IMG/VR virus record: IMGVR_UViG_3300021478_000081
Coordinates: 1-35,631 of that record
Direction: 5' to 3' (one strand)
Length of the DNA: 35,631 bases
Origin: a virus
The notes beneath the pieces are model-generated. The model saw only the letters and a list, made by a program, of their open reading frames with translations, had not been told where the DNA came from and did not search any database. Below are positions 29,189 to 35,631 of this stretch, piece by piece; the first letter of the stretch is position 1; each line of letters begins with the position of its first letter. Both the position numbers and the translations under genes were made by a program.

Positions 29189-31369
29189 TTATGATTGTTT
29201 ATGCGGGTTCTGGTGTTTATGTATGTCGCTTATAACTTTCGCCAAAGAGGATGAAAAGTCGTTTTCTGCCTTAGATGCATCTAATGCTAAGCGTCCTCTT
29301 TCAAGACCTGCTTTTTCTTTCATTTCTTGGGCTTTTAGAATCATCTCGGCTTGTTCAAGCATGTGCTTTTCCTTGCGAATACGCAGCTCTTCGGCGCGTT
29401 CGGCAATCTGTTGCTCTTCTATTTGCATCTTTTGCGCATTTATGGCAAGTGCTTGCTGTTGCTGTTGCATCTGCATTTGCATCATTTGTTCTTGAGGTGA
29501 GGGGGGTTTAGGAGGCAATTGCTTACCTTCTTCTTGTGCTAGGATTTCAGGGGGAACCAAGGTCTTGAATCTATCTGATATTTGCTGCCTAAACTGTACA
29601 TCTAAGTTCTTGGCCCAAAGATCGGCAATTAATGGAAATGTTTGTGGGGCCACTGCCACGGTATTTTGTAAAAACTCTAATGCAACGTCCTGCTGCACAG
29701 CAAAAGACGGTCCTGCATCAAGCTCGATATCGTAGTCTTCCATGTCAAGTTCGTTCTCTCGAACATGCTCACCATCTTCAGTTTGTCCTACAATTTTATT
29801 TAGCGTGATAGATTCAGTGCGTCCATCCTTTTTAGATAAAATCATATGCCTTTCATTTTCGCCTGCAATCACAGGCAATAAATCTAGAACAATTCTTCCT
29901 CCTTGCTCTAAAGACTGGTTTAAATTGCTTCGCCAAACAGCAACCGACATCGATCCTTCTAGCTTTCTTTCTCGCCTTGCTTTGCCGCTCATATCATGGC
30001 CTTGCAGGGCTTCGTTTTCGCTAAACCCCAAAATCTCCCTAATATCTTGGGAGCCTCTCTGATATTGCTGTAATAATGCAGATGACAAGTCCCATGGCGG
30101 CATCTTTTGTGGCATAGCTCCTGTTTTTGGATCTGGACGTGCTGTCAGCATTCCCATTTGAAGCTCAGGATTTCGCCACATTTGCTCATAGCCTATAATA
30201 TTGTCAGGTGTGCCAATCCATTGCTCACGACGCCTATTCTTAATTTCTGCCGCAATTTCAGAACCCACGTAGTTTATGAACTTCTGGGCGTCCTTTGCCT
30301 CATGAATGAAAGAGCGAGTATATTGCTGCCCATTAACATAATTTGAATCGCCATCTACAAAAACCATAGGCAGATATTTAGAAGGCCAGTCAGTAAATTT
30401 TATTATCTGGTTTTGGGTCAAAATATATTGTCGAATCTTATAGTTTTTGCTCATTCGTTCGCCGTGTACTTCAGGAATTTGTCGTCTTATCAGACCTCCA
30501 ACAACCTGACTGCTATCAGCGAGCTTCTTCTGCATCTCAATGGCCTTTTGCATCTCTTCCCATTCATCTTCCGTAACTGAAGTCCCATCAGTGAGAAGTA
30601 GGACTTTGAAAGGGAACCATTCCTTTCTCGTATATTTACAGACGACGATACCATCACGCGTTTCCCATTGGAAATCCAATAAACTCCTGGGATCGGCGTA
30701 TGACACTGGATTAAGTATGTTGGGGTATGTTGCATAAAATTCGTCCTTTGTATAAAGGTATTGGCGTGCGCAGAAATTACCATCACCCTTATGTGGTTTC
30801 AATGCAGCAGGATCGAATGATGTACGAATCACATCTGGGATTGATTCATAGCGAATCACCTGGTTAAATGAGGTTGGTGATTCATAATCAAGGACGATCT
30901 CAAAAGCACCAAACCCCATCATGAGAGCCTGCTTAAATGCTGTTTGATATACGATATCGTTCTGGGATTGATAGCTTATTGTTCGCACAAGATCGGCGCG
31001 CAGGTCTATTTGCTTTTGTTCTGACTTACCAGTCAATGAACGAACCATCAAATCTGGTTTGTTTTCTCGTTGTTCACCTAAAACTTTCTTAATGGGATCA
31101 TAAAGCTTATTAAACTGCATGGCAGGCTTAAATAAGCGGCTGAACTCCGAGCGCTCAACGGCAGACCATTGATCGCGTATTACAAAGTTCATATCGTCTT
31201 TGCCACGAACTAGGTTTTCGCCAAAATAACCGTCCCATAGAACACAATCATCATGTGCTTTCTTTAATACCTCAGCTTCATCAATGCCTTCGTCTTCAAG
31301 TTGGCCTCGAAGCTCTTCATTGACCGCGTCAATGTCTTCTGGCTTTAATTGCTCCGCAATTATTTCCAT
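29189..31369 (-). CDS. Portal protein (P22 gp1-like)
   Basis: 726 aa, almost the length of P22 gp1 (725). The core contains RDQWSAVERSEFSRLFKPAM, QFNKLYDPIKKVLGEQRENK, PDLMVRSLTG and a long body. The C-terminal ~110 residues are Gln- and charge-rich helix (MQMQQQQQALAINAQKMQIE, RKEKHMLEQAEMILKAQEMK), consistent with the P22 barrel that extends into the capsid. Ring at the packaging vertex; it binds TerL and later the gp4-like protein. Confidence 0.85.
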   Translation of the reverse strand: MEIIAEQLKPEDIDAVNEELRGQLEDEGIDEAEVLKKAHDDCVLWDGYFGENLVRGKDDMNFVIRDQWSAVERSEFSRLFKPAMQFNKLYDPIKKVLGEQRENKPDLMVRSLTGKSEQKQIDLRADLVRTISYQSQNDIVYQTAFKQALMMGFGAFEIVLDYESPTSFNQVIRYESIPDVIRTSFDPAALKPHKGDGNFCARQYLYTKDEFYATYPNILNPVSYADPRSLLDFQWETRDGIVVCKYTRKEWFPFKVLLLTDGTSVTEDEWEEMQKAIEMQKKLADSSQVVGGLIRRQIPEVHGERMSKNYKIRQYILTQNQIIKFTDWPSKYLPMVFVDGDSNYVNGQQYTRSFIHEAKDAQKFINYVGSEIAAEIKNRRREQWIGTPDNIIGYEQMWRNPELQMGMLTARPDPKTGAMPQKMPPWDLSSALLQQYQRGSQDIREILGFSENEALQGHDMSGKARRERKLEGSMSVAVWRSNLNQSLEQGGRIVLDLLPVIAGENERHMILSKKDGRTESITLNKIVGQTEDGEHVRENELDMEDYDIELDAGPSFAVQQDVALEFLQNTVAVAPQTFPLIADLWAKNLDVQFRQQISDRFKTLVPPEILAQEEGKQLPPKPPSPQEQMMQMQMQQQQQALAINAQKMQIEEQQIAERAEELRIRKEKHMLEQAEMILKAQEMKEKAGLERGRLALDASKAENDFSSSLAKVISDIHKHQNPHKQS

Positions 31370-31467
31370 TTCAAACTCCCATCCATTGGGGGTACATATC
31401 CATTAATAAAACGCGATTTTTGCGCAAGAAGTGCGAAATCGCGTTTATTTTCTTTTATTTCCTAAAA

Positions 31468-31719
31468 TCAGGCTGCTGCATCTTCAATCTCAACATCAAT
31501 AACACTAGGTCTTGCCACTGAAAAAAGTTCCCAGTCGTTAGCTGTTAAATCCTCCATGCTGAATATGTAGTTTCCGGCATTGGGCTGTGGATTTAATACT
31601 ATCTTCCATACGTGGCTCATTCCAGGCATAAGGACGATATAGCCGTCTTGTGGGTTCCATCCTGTGCGATGAAGTTGTGCTCCTGATTGTAATTGTCCAA
31701 TTGCATCTGTTAACTGCAT
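31468..31719 (-). CDS. Tad2/DUF2829-like protein (candidate anti-Thoeris)
   Basis: 83 aa. The pattern MQLTDAIGQLQSGAQLHRTG, WNPQDGYIVLMPG, then MEDLTANDWELF follows DUF2829, whose characterised members (Tad2) sequester the signal nucleotide of Thoeris defence. Diagnostic points are the helix DAI..L..G, the hRtgWN motif (R18, W21, N22) and the terminal DL.A.DWE. Family assignment is by pattern only. AAGGAG precedes ATG 31719. It lies between TerL and portal, not in the usual early accessory zone, so it would be made late or be carried with the structural operon. Confidence 0.55.
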   Translation of the reverse strand: MQLTDAIGQLQSGAQLHRTGWNPQDGYIVLMPGMSHVWKIVLNPQPNAGNYIFSMEDLTANDWELFSVARPSVIDVEIEDAAA

Positions 31720-31737
31720 GTATTGCTCCTTGTTAGT

Positions 31738-31941
31738 TTATAGTTCCCTTAAAGCTTCAATAATTTCTTCGTAAAAATCATCGGCTGCTTGCTTTGTTTC
31801 ACAGTCCATAAGATGTGTTATGCCGCCTGTGCCAATTTTTATTAAGTACATTCCCCCTGCTGCCTCTACCATGTTTACCCAATCAATGCTGTGTACAGGT
31901 ATTGCAAATTTAGGGTCTTTTTTGCACCTTATGAGCCTCAT
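31738..31941 (-). CDS. Small hypothetical protein (67 aa)
   Basis: MRLIRCKKDPKFAIPVHSID, WVNMVEAAGGMYLIKIGTGG, then HLMDCETKQAADDFYEEIIE: a beta-rich start with a C-terminal helix, typical of small phage proteins with unknown function. Abuts the following gene at 31942. Confidence 0.5.
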   Translation of the reverse strand: MRLIRCKKDPKFAIPVHSIDWVNMVEAAGGMYLIKIGTGGITHLMDCETKQAADDFYEEIIEALREL

Positions 31942-32199
31942 TTATGGCAGCACTGTCAACTGGCAAGAGCCATTAGTAAAGACGGGCTTGTACCATTGTG
32001 TGCCATTAGAGCCCACAGCTCCGATAATGTCAGTTGGTAGTACGCTCACGTTTTGGGTCTTGATAAAGTTATCGAGGAATCCGGCGGCTGCAATCTCTGT
32101 AAGTGTATTGCTGGGGCAATAGAGATGTCCAAAACGCGGGATGATATTGTTCTGGCCTGGGAAGTTTAGTGTTAACTGGCTAATCTTTGGTGCTGTCAT
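31942..32199 (-). CDS. Small virion-associated-like protein (85 aa)
   Basis: The repeatable unit LTEIAAAGFLDNFIKTQNVS, LPTDIIGAVGSNGTQWYKPV, ending GSCQLTVLP, resembles a beta module of phage head/tail-associated proteins. It lies just after TerL. The role could be a decoration or head protein; evidence is weak. Confidence 0.45.
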   Translation of the reverse strand: MTAPKISQLTLNFPGQNNIIPRFGHLYCPSNTLTEIAAAGFLDNFIKTQNVSVLPTDIIGAVGSNGTQWYKPVFTNGSCQLTVLP

Positions 32200-32215
32200 G
32201 GTGTTCTCCGTTTAA

Positions 32216-33769
32216 TTAAAATATCCTCATTACCGGGTTGTACATATTCACAGGCTGCTTATCAGCTACCTTGTCTTGCATGATTCTATCGCTAGCAATT
32301 TCAAGGCACCCGTACCCAAGGGCGTCCATTGGATGGCTAGCCATGTTCTTATTGGGCTTGTCCTTATAGCGCTCTTCACCCGATACAGCAATGCGCGCAT
32401 AAACATAGTCCTTAACAAAACCTTTAAACAACGTTGGACAATTGCGTCTATCAAGAACAAACCCTGGCTTGCCATCCACCATTTTATTTAAGAAATACCT
32501 TACCGATCCTAGGCGCGGATCGATATCATTTGTTCTTGCTCCACGGGTTGGCACACCAAGAGACGAAAGCTCCCCTATGCAGGACATCTCTTCAATTATT
32601 TCGCTCCTGTTATTCCCAGCAGGATCGGCTATTGACATGCCTATCTTGCAATAGGGAAAGTCTTTGGCAATATTTGGAATTACAATAGATTCCGCAAAGC
32701 TCCTAATCCCCATACCGTCTGCTACATATTCTTTAAGAACAAGCAATTGTCCCCGTGGAGACAATTGCATTACCACGCATGCTGGCGTTAGGCCGAAGTC
32801 CCATCCAATAATAAGCGTCTCTCCCTGAATTGCCGTTAGTGAATCAACAGCATGGAAGTCCGGATTAAATTCAGGATAAACGCGCTTACCAAAACCAACA
32901 GAACCATATTCTCCCAAGCAAAATACTTTGATGAACTCTTGAGATTGTCCTTCCGCAAGCATCTCATAGTAATTTTCGGGCAAATGAGAAGCATTATCAG
33001 CCCCAGGATTACGAACCCATCTGTTGTCTTGTCTAATAAGGCCAGGTGGCTGCTTAAATAATTTATGATGTTCAAATTCTTGTTCCTCAAAATCCTTATA
33101 AATCCAGTGATCATCTTCTGGAGGGTTAGTGTCCGCTATAATCCCTGACCAATAAGGCTCCTTACAAAAGGCCTTTGAGGGATAGCGATTAACCCGTCCC
33201 TTCATATGCGCCAAGGCTGCCTTCGGCACCTCGGAGAGCTCATTTATATAGCAGCCCGTAAGCTCTAGGGACTTTATCTTTCTAACGTCCTCTGGCCTAT
33301 CTAGAGCTATGAATAATAGCTCAAGCTCTACCACCCCATGCTCATCACTAAAGACATGCTCATAGGTCATTATGGGCTTCTGGCGTTTTCTTACGTCGCC
33401 TAACTCTTCAAACCATGCAAGCCATGTGGCAAGCGTTGTTGTGGTCAGCTCACCACTTGTGTTTCGCACAATTCCCCAGCGGCTACGACGTCGTCCTGAA
33501 TGCCAGCAAGGGACGCTACAAGCTCTCCGTATGATTTCTGTAGCTGCCCATGTAGACTTGCCACTTCCGTAAGGGCCCATAATGACACGCACAAAGCTAT
33601 CATCGCCATGAGCAATGGCGCCCGTTTTAGTAGGAATGTACACCTTGTCTCTTTCTTGTCCATATATAACCATCCTTTGGTTGTCAATCGTCAAATGCCT
33701 GTACGATCCTTTGCGCCTAGCCTCTTCTATGCTTTCAATCCTTTTGGCAATGGCGGATGCTGTTAACAT
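32216..33769 (-). CDS. Terminase large subunit (TerL)
   Basis: 517 aa. The N-terminal ATPase has Walker A GPYGSGKST (65-73) and a Walker B-like stretch near LTGCYINELSEVP. The C-terminal RNase H-like nuclease shows IIGWDFGLTPA, SIADPAGNNRSE and HPMDALGYG, with the acidic catalytic residues in order. It should cut and pump DNA with TerS by a P22-like headful mechanism, consistent with the circular assembly. Confidence 0.9.
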   Translation of the reverse strand: MLTASAIAKRIESIEEARRKGSYRHLTIDNQRMVIYGQERDKVYIPTKTGAIAHGDDSFVRVIMGPYGSGKSTWAATEIIRRACSVPCWHSGRRRSRWGIVRNTSGELTTTTLATWLAWFEELGDVRKRQKPIMTYEHVFSDEHGVVELELLFIALDRPEDVRKIKSLELTGCYINELSEVPKAALAHMKGRVNRYPSKAFCKEPYWSGIIADTNPPEDDHWIYKDFEEQEFEHHKLFKQPPGLIRQDNRWVRNPGADNASHLPENYYEMLAEGQSQEFIKVFCLGEYGSVGFGKRVYPEFNPDFHAVDSLTAIQGETLIIGWDFGLTPACVVMQLSPRGQLLVLKEYVADGMGIRSFAESIVIPNIAKDFPYCKIGMSIADPAGNNRSEIIEEMSCIGELSSLGVPTRGARTNDIDPRLGSVRYFLNKMVDGKPGFVLDRRNCPTLFKGFVKDYVYARIAVSGEERYKDKPNKNMASHPMDALGYGCLEIASDRIMQDKVADKQPVNMYNPVMRIF

Positions 33770-33936
33770 TCTTTTATCTCTTCAGCATCTTCAGCTAGCT
33801 CGGCGTTAACAAAGCGGCATGCCTCACAAATAATAAGCGTTCCCAGGAGCTTATCCTTTACAACAAAAAAAGTTTTTCCATCGCAATTCCCGCAACCTAA
33901 TACATCTGCATAGCCATAAGGATTAGAATTATTCAT
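33763..33936 (-). CDS. Small zinc-ribbon protein (57 aa)
   Basis: ATG 33936 overlaps the stop of the NrdR-like gene (ATGA), and its stop overlaps the TerL start. Two pairs, LGCGNCDGKT and ICEACRF, make a C-x2-C ... C-x2-C zinc ribbon. Function unknown; it is tightly packed in the terminase operon. Confidence 0.55.
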   Translation of the reverse strand: MNNSNPYGYADVLGCGNCDGKTFFVVKDKLLGTLIICEACRFVNAELAEDAEEIKEC

Positions 33937-34127
33937 TTTTCTAATATGCTCCTAGGCGGCGTGGTCTTATATGGTGCGTTCTTATAGTCATCTCGTAGAT
34001 GTTCACGGGTTGTGAAACGCACGCCACATTTGACGCACTCTCTGCGCCTATATACTTGGTCTGTCTTGTCATCGCGTGTAGTTTCTACAATGCGCGAATC
34101 TGGATAATTACACGCCCTGCAATGCAT
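33933..34127 (-). CDS. NrdR-like zinc ribbon without ATP-cone
   Basis: 64 aa. MHCRACNYPDSRIVETTRDD, then YRRRECVKCGVRFTTREHLR is nearly the canonical zinc ribbon of NrdR, the repressor of ribonucleotide reductase genes (C3, C6, C31, C34). NrdR proteins are about 150 aa with an ATP-cone; this copy stops after the ribbon. It might compete at host NrdR boxes to raise dNTP supply, or have another DNA role. It overlaps the next gene (ATGA). Confidence 0.65.
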   Translation of the reverse strand: MHCRACNYPDSRIVETTRDDKTDQVYRRRECVKCGVRFTTREHLRDDYKNAPYKTTPPRSILEK

Positions 34128-34313
34128 TTATTTCCTTATTCCCCTGAGGGTCTTTACTAATGTTTGTCGTGCTGCAAATGAGAATCTTTTCATTCGCTTG
34201 TCTGAGTCCATTTCTTTTTGTGCTTTTGGATCGGATTTGTACGCGGGCGCTGTCTCTTTTTCTTTTTTCACCCGGACCTTCTCAATCCATTTATTTGGGA
34301 TAGCCTGCATCAT
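34128..34313 (-). CDS. Small basic protein (61 aa)
   Basis: Lys/Arg-rich: NKWIEKVRVKKEKETAPAYK, SDKRMKRFSFAARQTLVKTL. Starts in an ATGA overlap with the preceding gene. Possibly nucleic-acid binding. No family was recognised. Confidence 0.5.
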   Translation of the reverse strand: MMQAIPNKWIEKVRVKKEKETAPAYKSDPKAQKEMDSDKRMKRFSFAARQTLVKTLRGIRK

Positions 34314-34519
34314 TTCTTTTTACCTAATACTCGGTTTGCTTTGGAATCTATCTTTTCCTTTGAGCTTTCTGACAGCTTCCCTTTATTGACCATCTGGGAA
34401 GCTCTAGCCTTGGCGTTTCTGGCGTGCGCTTTATCCTCCATTGGATATTTCTTTTCACCTGGGAGGCCAAATTCTGATTTAGGTATTTTCTTGCGTTTTG
34501 CCGTTGTTAGCTTAGACAC
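34310..34519 (-). CDS. DUF6582-like Lys-rich phage protein (GTG start)
   Basis: 69 aa. GTG 34519 has GGGAGA about 8 nt upstream and overlaps the preceding stop; the longer in-frame ATG 34555 lies inside that gene. SEFGLPGEKKYPMEDKAHAR, NAKARASQMV..GKLS is the hallmark of a family found in many phages with unknown role. Highly basic. Confidence 0.65.
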   Translation of the reverse strand: MSKLTTAKRKKIPKSEFGLPGEKKYPMEDKAHARNAKARASQMVNKGKLSESSKEKIDSKANRVLGKKK

Positions 34520-34658
34520 GATGCTTTCTCCCTTTTCTGCTCTCAGCATAAGCAATGGCTACAGCTTGCTTTCTAGGTTTCTTTCCGATCTTGATTTCAG
34601 TCTCTATGTTCTGCTTGAACTTCGGTGTCCCTGGCTTCGCGCCCTTGAATAGTGGCAT
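34512..34658 (-). CDS. DUF6496-like Lys-rich small protein (48 aa)
   Basis: MPLFKGAKPGTPKFKQNIET, EIKIGKKPRKQAVAIAYAES fits small phage proteins with the 'GKPRKQAVAIAYAE' motif (DUF6496 type). It overlaps the start of the next gene by 8 bases. Role unknown. Confidence 0.6.
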   Translation of the reverse strand: MPLFKGAKPGTPKFKQNIETEIKIGKKPRKQAVAIAYAESRKGRKHRV

Positions 34659-34691
34659 TTTGTTTATCCTTAAACAGTTTGTCCAATTGTT

Positions 34692-34859
34692 TTACTTTGT
34701 CTTTGAGTTAAGCCATAGCAATAAGTTATCAGAGAGCTTTTTTACATCTGCCATTAATTCACTTTGAATCTCTGGCTCAACCTTTATAAACTCAGACTCA
34801 AGAATTGGCAGAATGTAATTAGCCATGCCGTGGAGTAGCATTCTTTCGATGCTCATCAT
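34692..34859 (-). CDS. Small helical protein (55 aa)
   Basis: Starts in an ATGATG overlap with the preceding stop. MMSIERMLLHGMANYILPIL, ESEFIKVEPEIQSELMADVK: helical and amphipathic. Not recognised. Confidence 0.5.
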   Translation of the reverse strand: MMSIERMLLHGMANYILPILESEFIKVEPEIQSELMADVKKLSDNLLLWLNSKTK

Positions 34860-35005
34860 GAGCGCCTCCTATCATTTGTGACTTTTTCTATTATCTTCTT
34901 AGCGAGTCTAAGAAGTTGTATCCTTATCTCGGTGTCGCTGCCATCTATCTTAAGGACCTCTTCCTCGACGTTTTCCAGGAATACTATTAGCTCTTCATGG
35001 CTCAT
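34856..35005 (-). CDS. Small helical protein (49 aa)
   Basis: ATGA overlaps at both ends. MSHEELIVFLENVEEEVLKI, IRIQLLRLAKKIIEKV: acidic then basic helices. Not recognised. Confidence 0.5.
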   Translation of the reverse strand: MSHEELIVFLENVEEEVLKIDGSDTEIRIQLLRLAKKIIEKVTNDRRRS

Positions 35006-35175
35006 TTAAACGCCTTAAGCTCATAGTTTTCCTTTGTTTGTTCAGGTAAGTTGCGACATGCTCCTTGGAGCTCAAAAGCCATTTGCTTTTGCTTTACTTG
35101 CCTGTCTCTATAAATATTGTTTCTAATGGCCATATAGCCGTCAGGTTTGTTTGATACGTATTTTGCGCCACTCAT
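35002..35175 (-). CDS. Small basic protein (57 aa)
   Basis: MSGAKYVSNKPDGYMAIRNN, IYRDRQVKQKQMAFELQGAC. ATGA overlaps on both sides show tight coupling. No family was recognised. Confidence 0.5.
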   Translation of the reverse strand: MSGAKYVSNKPDGYMAIRNNIYRDRQVKQKQMAFELQGACRNLPEQTKENYELKAFK

Positions 35176-35456
35176 AATCGCTGCTCCAATGTATTAAGAT
35201 AAGATTGCATGGTTTCAACGGCCTTTTCTTTTGATTCGAAAAAATAGTCTTGATGGAACACATATCCAAATCGGACAATCTCTGAGTCTCCAGGAACATA
35301 TACATGAACCTGGTCTTTATTTGCATCAACATGCACTATTCGTCCTTTCCTTATTTCAATTTCAGACGGATAAATAATGGTTGCTTCGCTCCAGTCGTCC
35401 CGTCCTGAGTGTGTGTAAAAAAACCATACCCAATCATCTATTTTAAAAGTGTTCAT
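35172..35456 (-). CDS. Small hypothetical protein (94 aa)
   Basis: KIDDWVWFFYTHSGRDDWSE, then VHVYVPGDSEIVRFGYVFHQ: beta-rich, SH3-like in pattern, with a C-terminal helix (KEKAVETMQSYLNTLEQ). Its ATG follows the stop of the Lys-rich frame directly (TAAATG). Unknown role in the terminase operon. Confidence 0.55.
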   Translation of the reverse strand: MNTFKIDDWVWFFYTHSGRDDWSEATIIYPSEIEIRKGRIVHVDANKDQVHVYVPGDSEIVRFGYVFHQDYFFESKEKAVETMQSYLNTLEQRL

Positions 35457-35555
35457 TTAATAAGGGTCTTTCTTTTTCTTGTCCAGTTTGTGCTCTTTTT
35501 TCTCGTGTTTCTTTTCAATCTTCCTCATACGCTCCTTGGCCTTCATTTCTTTCAT
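35457..35555 (-). CDS. Lys-rich ORF overlapping the TerS 3' end
   Basis: 32 aa (MKEMKAKERMRKIEKKHEKK...). It starts in another frame inside the TerS gene copy at the right end and stops just before ATG 35456. GAAGG lies upstream; an alternative GTG start exists further upstream. The composition follows the purine-rich TerS tail, so coding is uncertain. It becomes continuous only when the genome is circularised. Confidence 0.35.
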   Translation of the reverse strand: MKEMKAKERMRKIEKKHEKKEHKLDKKKKDPY

Positions 35556-35631
35556 GTCCTTCTTCGCTTCCTTCTCTTTTCTCACGTCCTTCTCCCTTTT
35601 CTAGTTTCTCAAGTCGTTCGTTCATTTCTAT
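35505..35631. repeat. Right copy of 127-bp terminal direct repeat
   Basis: Identical to 1-127. The copy also holds the last 117 bases of the TerS gene (from 35515, minus strand), so TerS appears once whole and once as a partial duplicate. Trimming one copy gives a 35,504-bp circle. Confidence 0.9.

Overview
The window is one complete circularly closed genome of a tailed phage. Its last 127 bases (35505-35631) are identical to its first 127 (1-127), as an assembler leaves on a closed contig, so the unit length is about 35,504 bp. The DNA is fairly AT-rich. Nearly every open frame is phage-like and densely packed, with many ATGA or TAATG stop/start overlaps. The virion genes follow the order known from Salmonella phage P22: lysis, terminase, portal, scaffold, coat, gp4-like, gp10-like, three ejection-like proteins, then tail fibres. 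It is therefore a P22-type short-tailed phage (podovirus morphology). The host is probably a proteobacterium, but nothing in the window identifies it.

Left arm and late operon (minus strand). A promoter at 1142-1170 drives an M15 endolysin (704-1111), a holin-like protein (472-696) and the small terminase subunit (11-463). Through the circle junction the operon continues at 35555 with about ten very small genes. These include an NrdR-like zinc ribbon and two widespread Lys-rich phage families. Then come the large terminase (32216-33769), three small proteins including a Tad2/DUF2829-like anti-Thoeris candidate, portal, scaffold, coat, a terminator-like attenuator at 26474-26519, the connector and plug proteins, three ejection-like proteins (one with an ADP-ribosyltransferase-like segment), and a five-gene fibre cassette ending at 13319.

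Replication and control (1.1-5.9 kb). A winged-helix initiator (3169-4386) carries its own putative origin inside its coding sequence: six half-sites of an iteron, a perfect DnaA box and adjacent AT-rich DNA, as in lambda gene O. A VRR-NUC nuclease lies downstream. A Cro-like repressor (4697-4888) faces a MerR-like HTH/coiled-coil protein (5142-5573) across an AT-rich operator region. A 51-residue ribbon-helix-helix protein (5644-5799) sits between promoters that share a TGTAT/ATACA operator motif. One of these matches the promoter of the 1.4-2.5 kb small-gene operon almost base for base.

Recombination and accessory region (5.9-13.4 kb, mostly plus strand). A Sak4-like ATPase is followed by an SSB-like protein with an acidic tail. 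Next come a secreted SGNH esterase on the opposite strand, a small serine recombinase, and four scattered copies of one small zinc-binding-like family (NDFTKEE...SMIDNYCDH...CxKC). There are also a decayed zinc-finger gene and two strongly structured intergenic segments, one with its own consensus promoter. No tyrosine integrase, large serine integrase or ParA is visible. The iteron origin, the resolvase-size recombinase and the repressor genes would fit an episomal (phage-plasmid) prophage, but that is inference.
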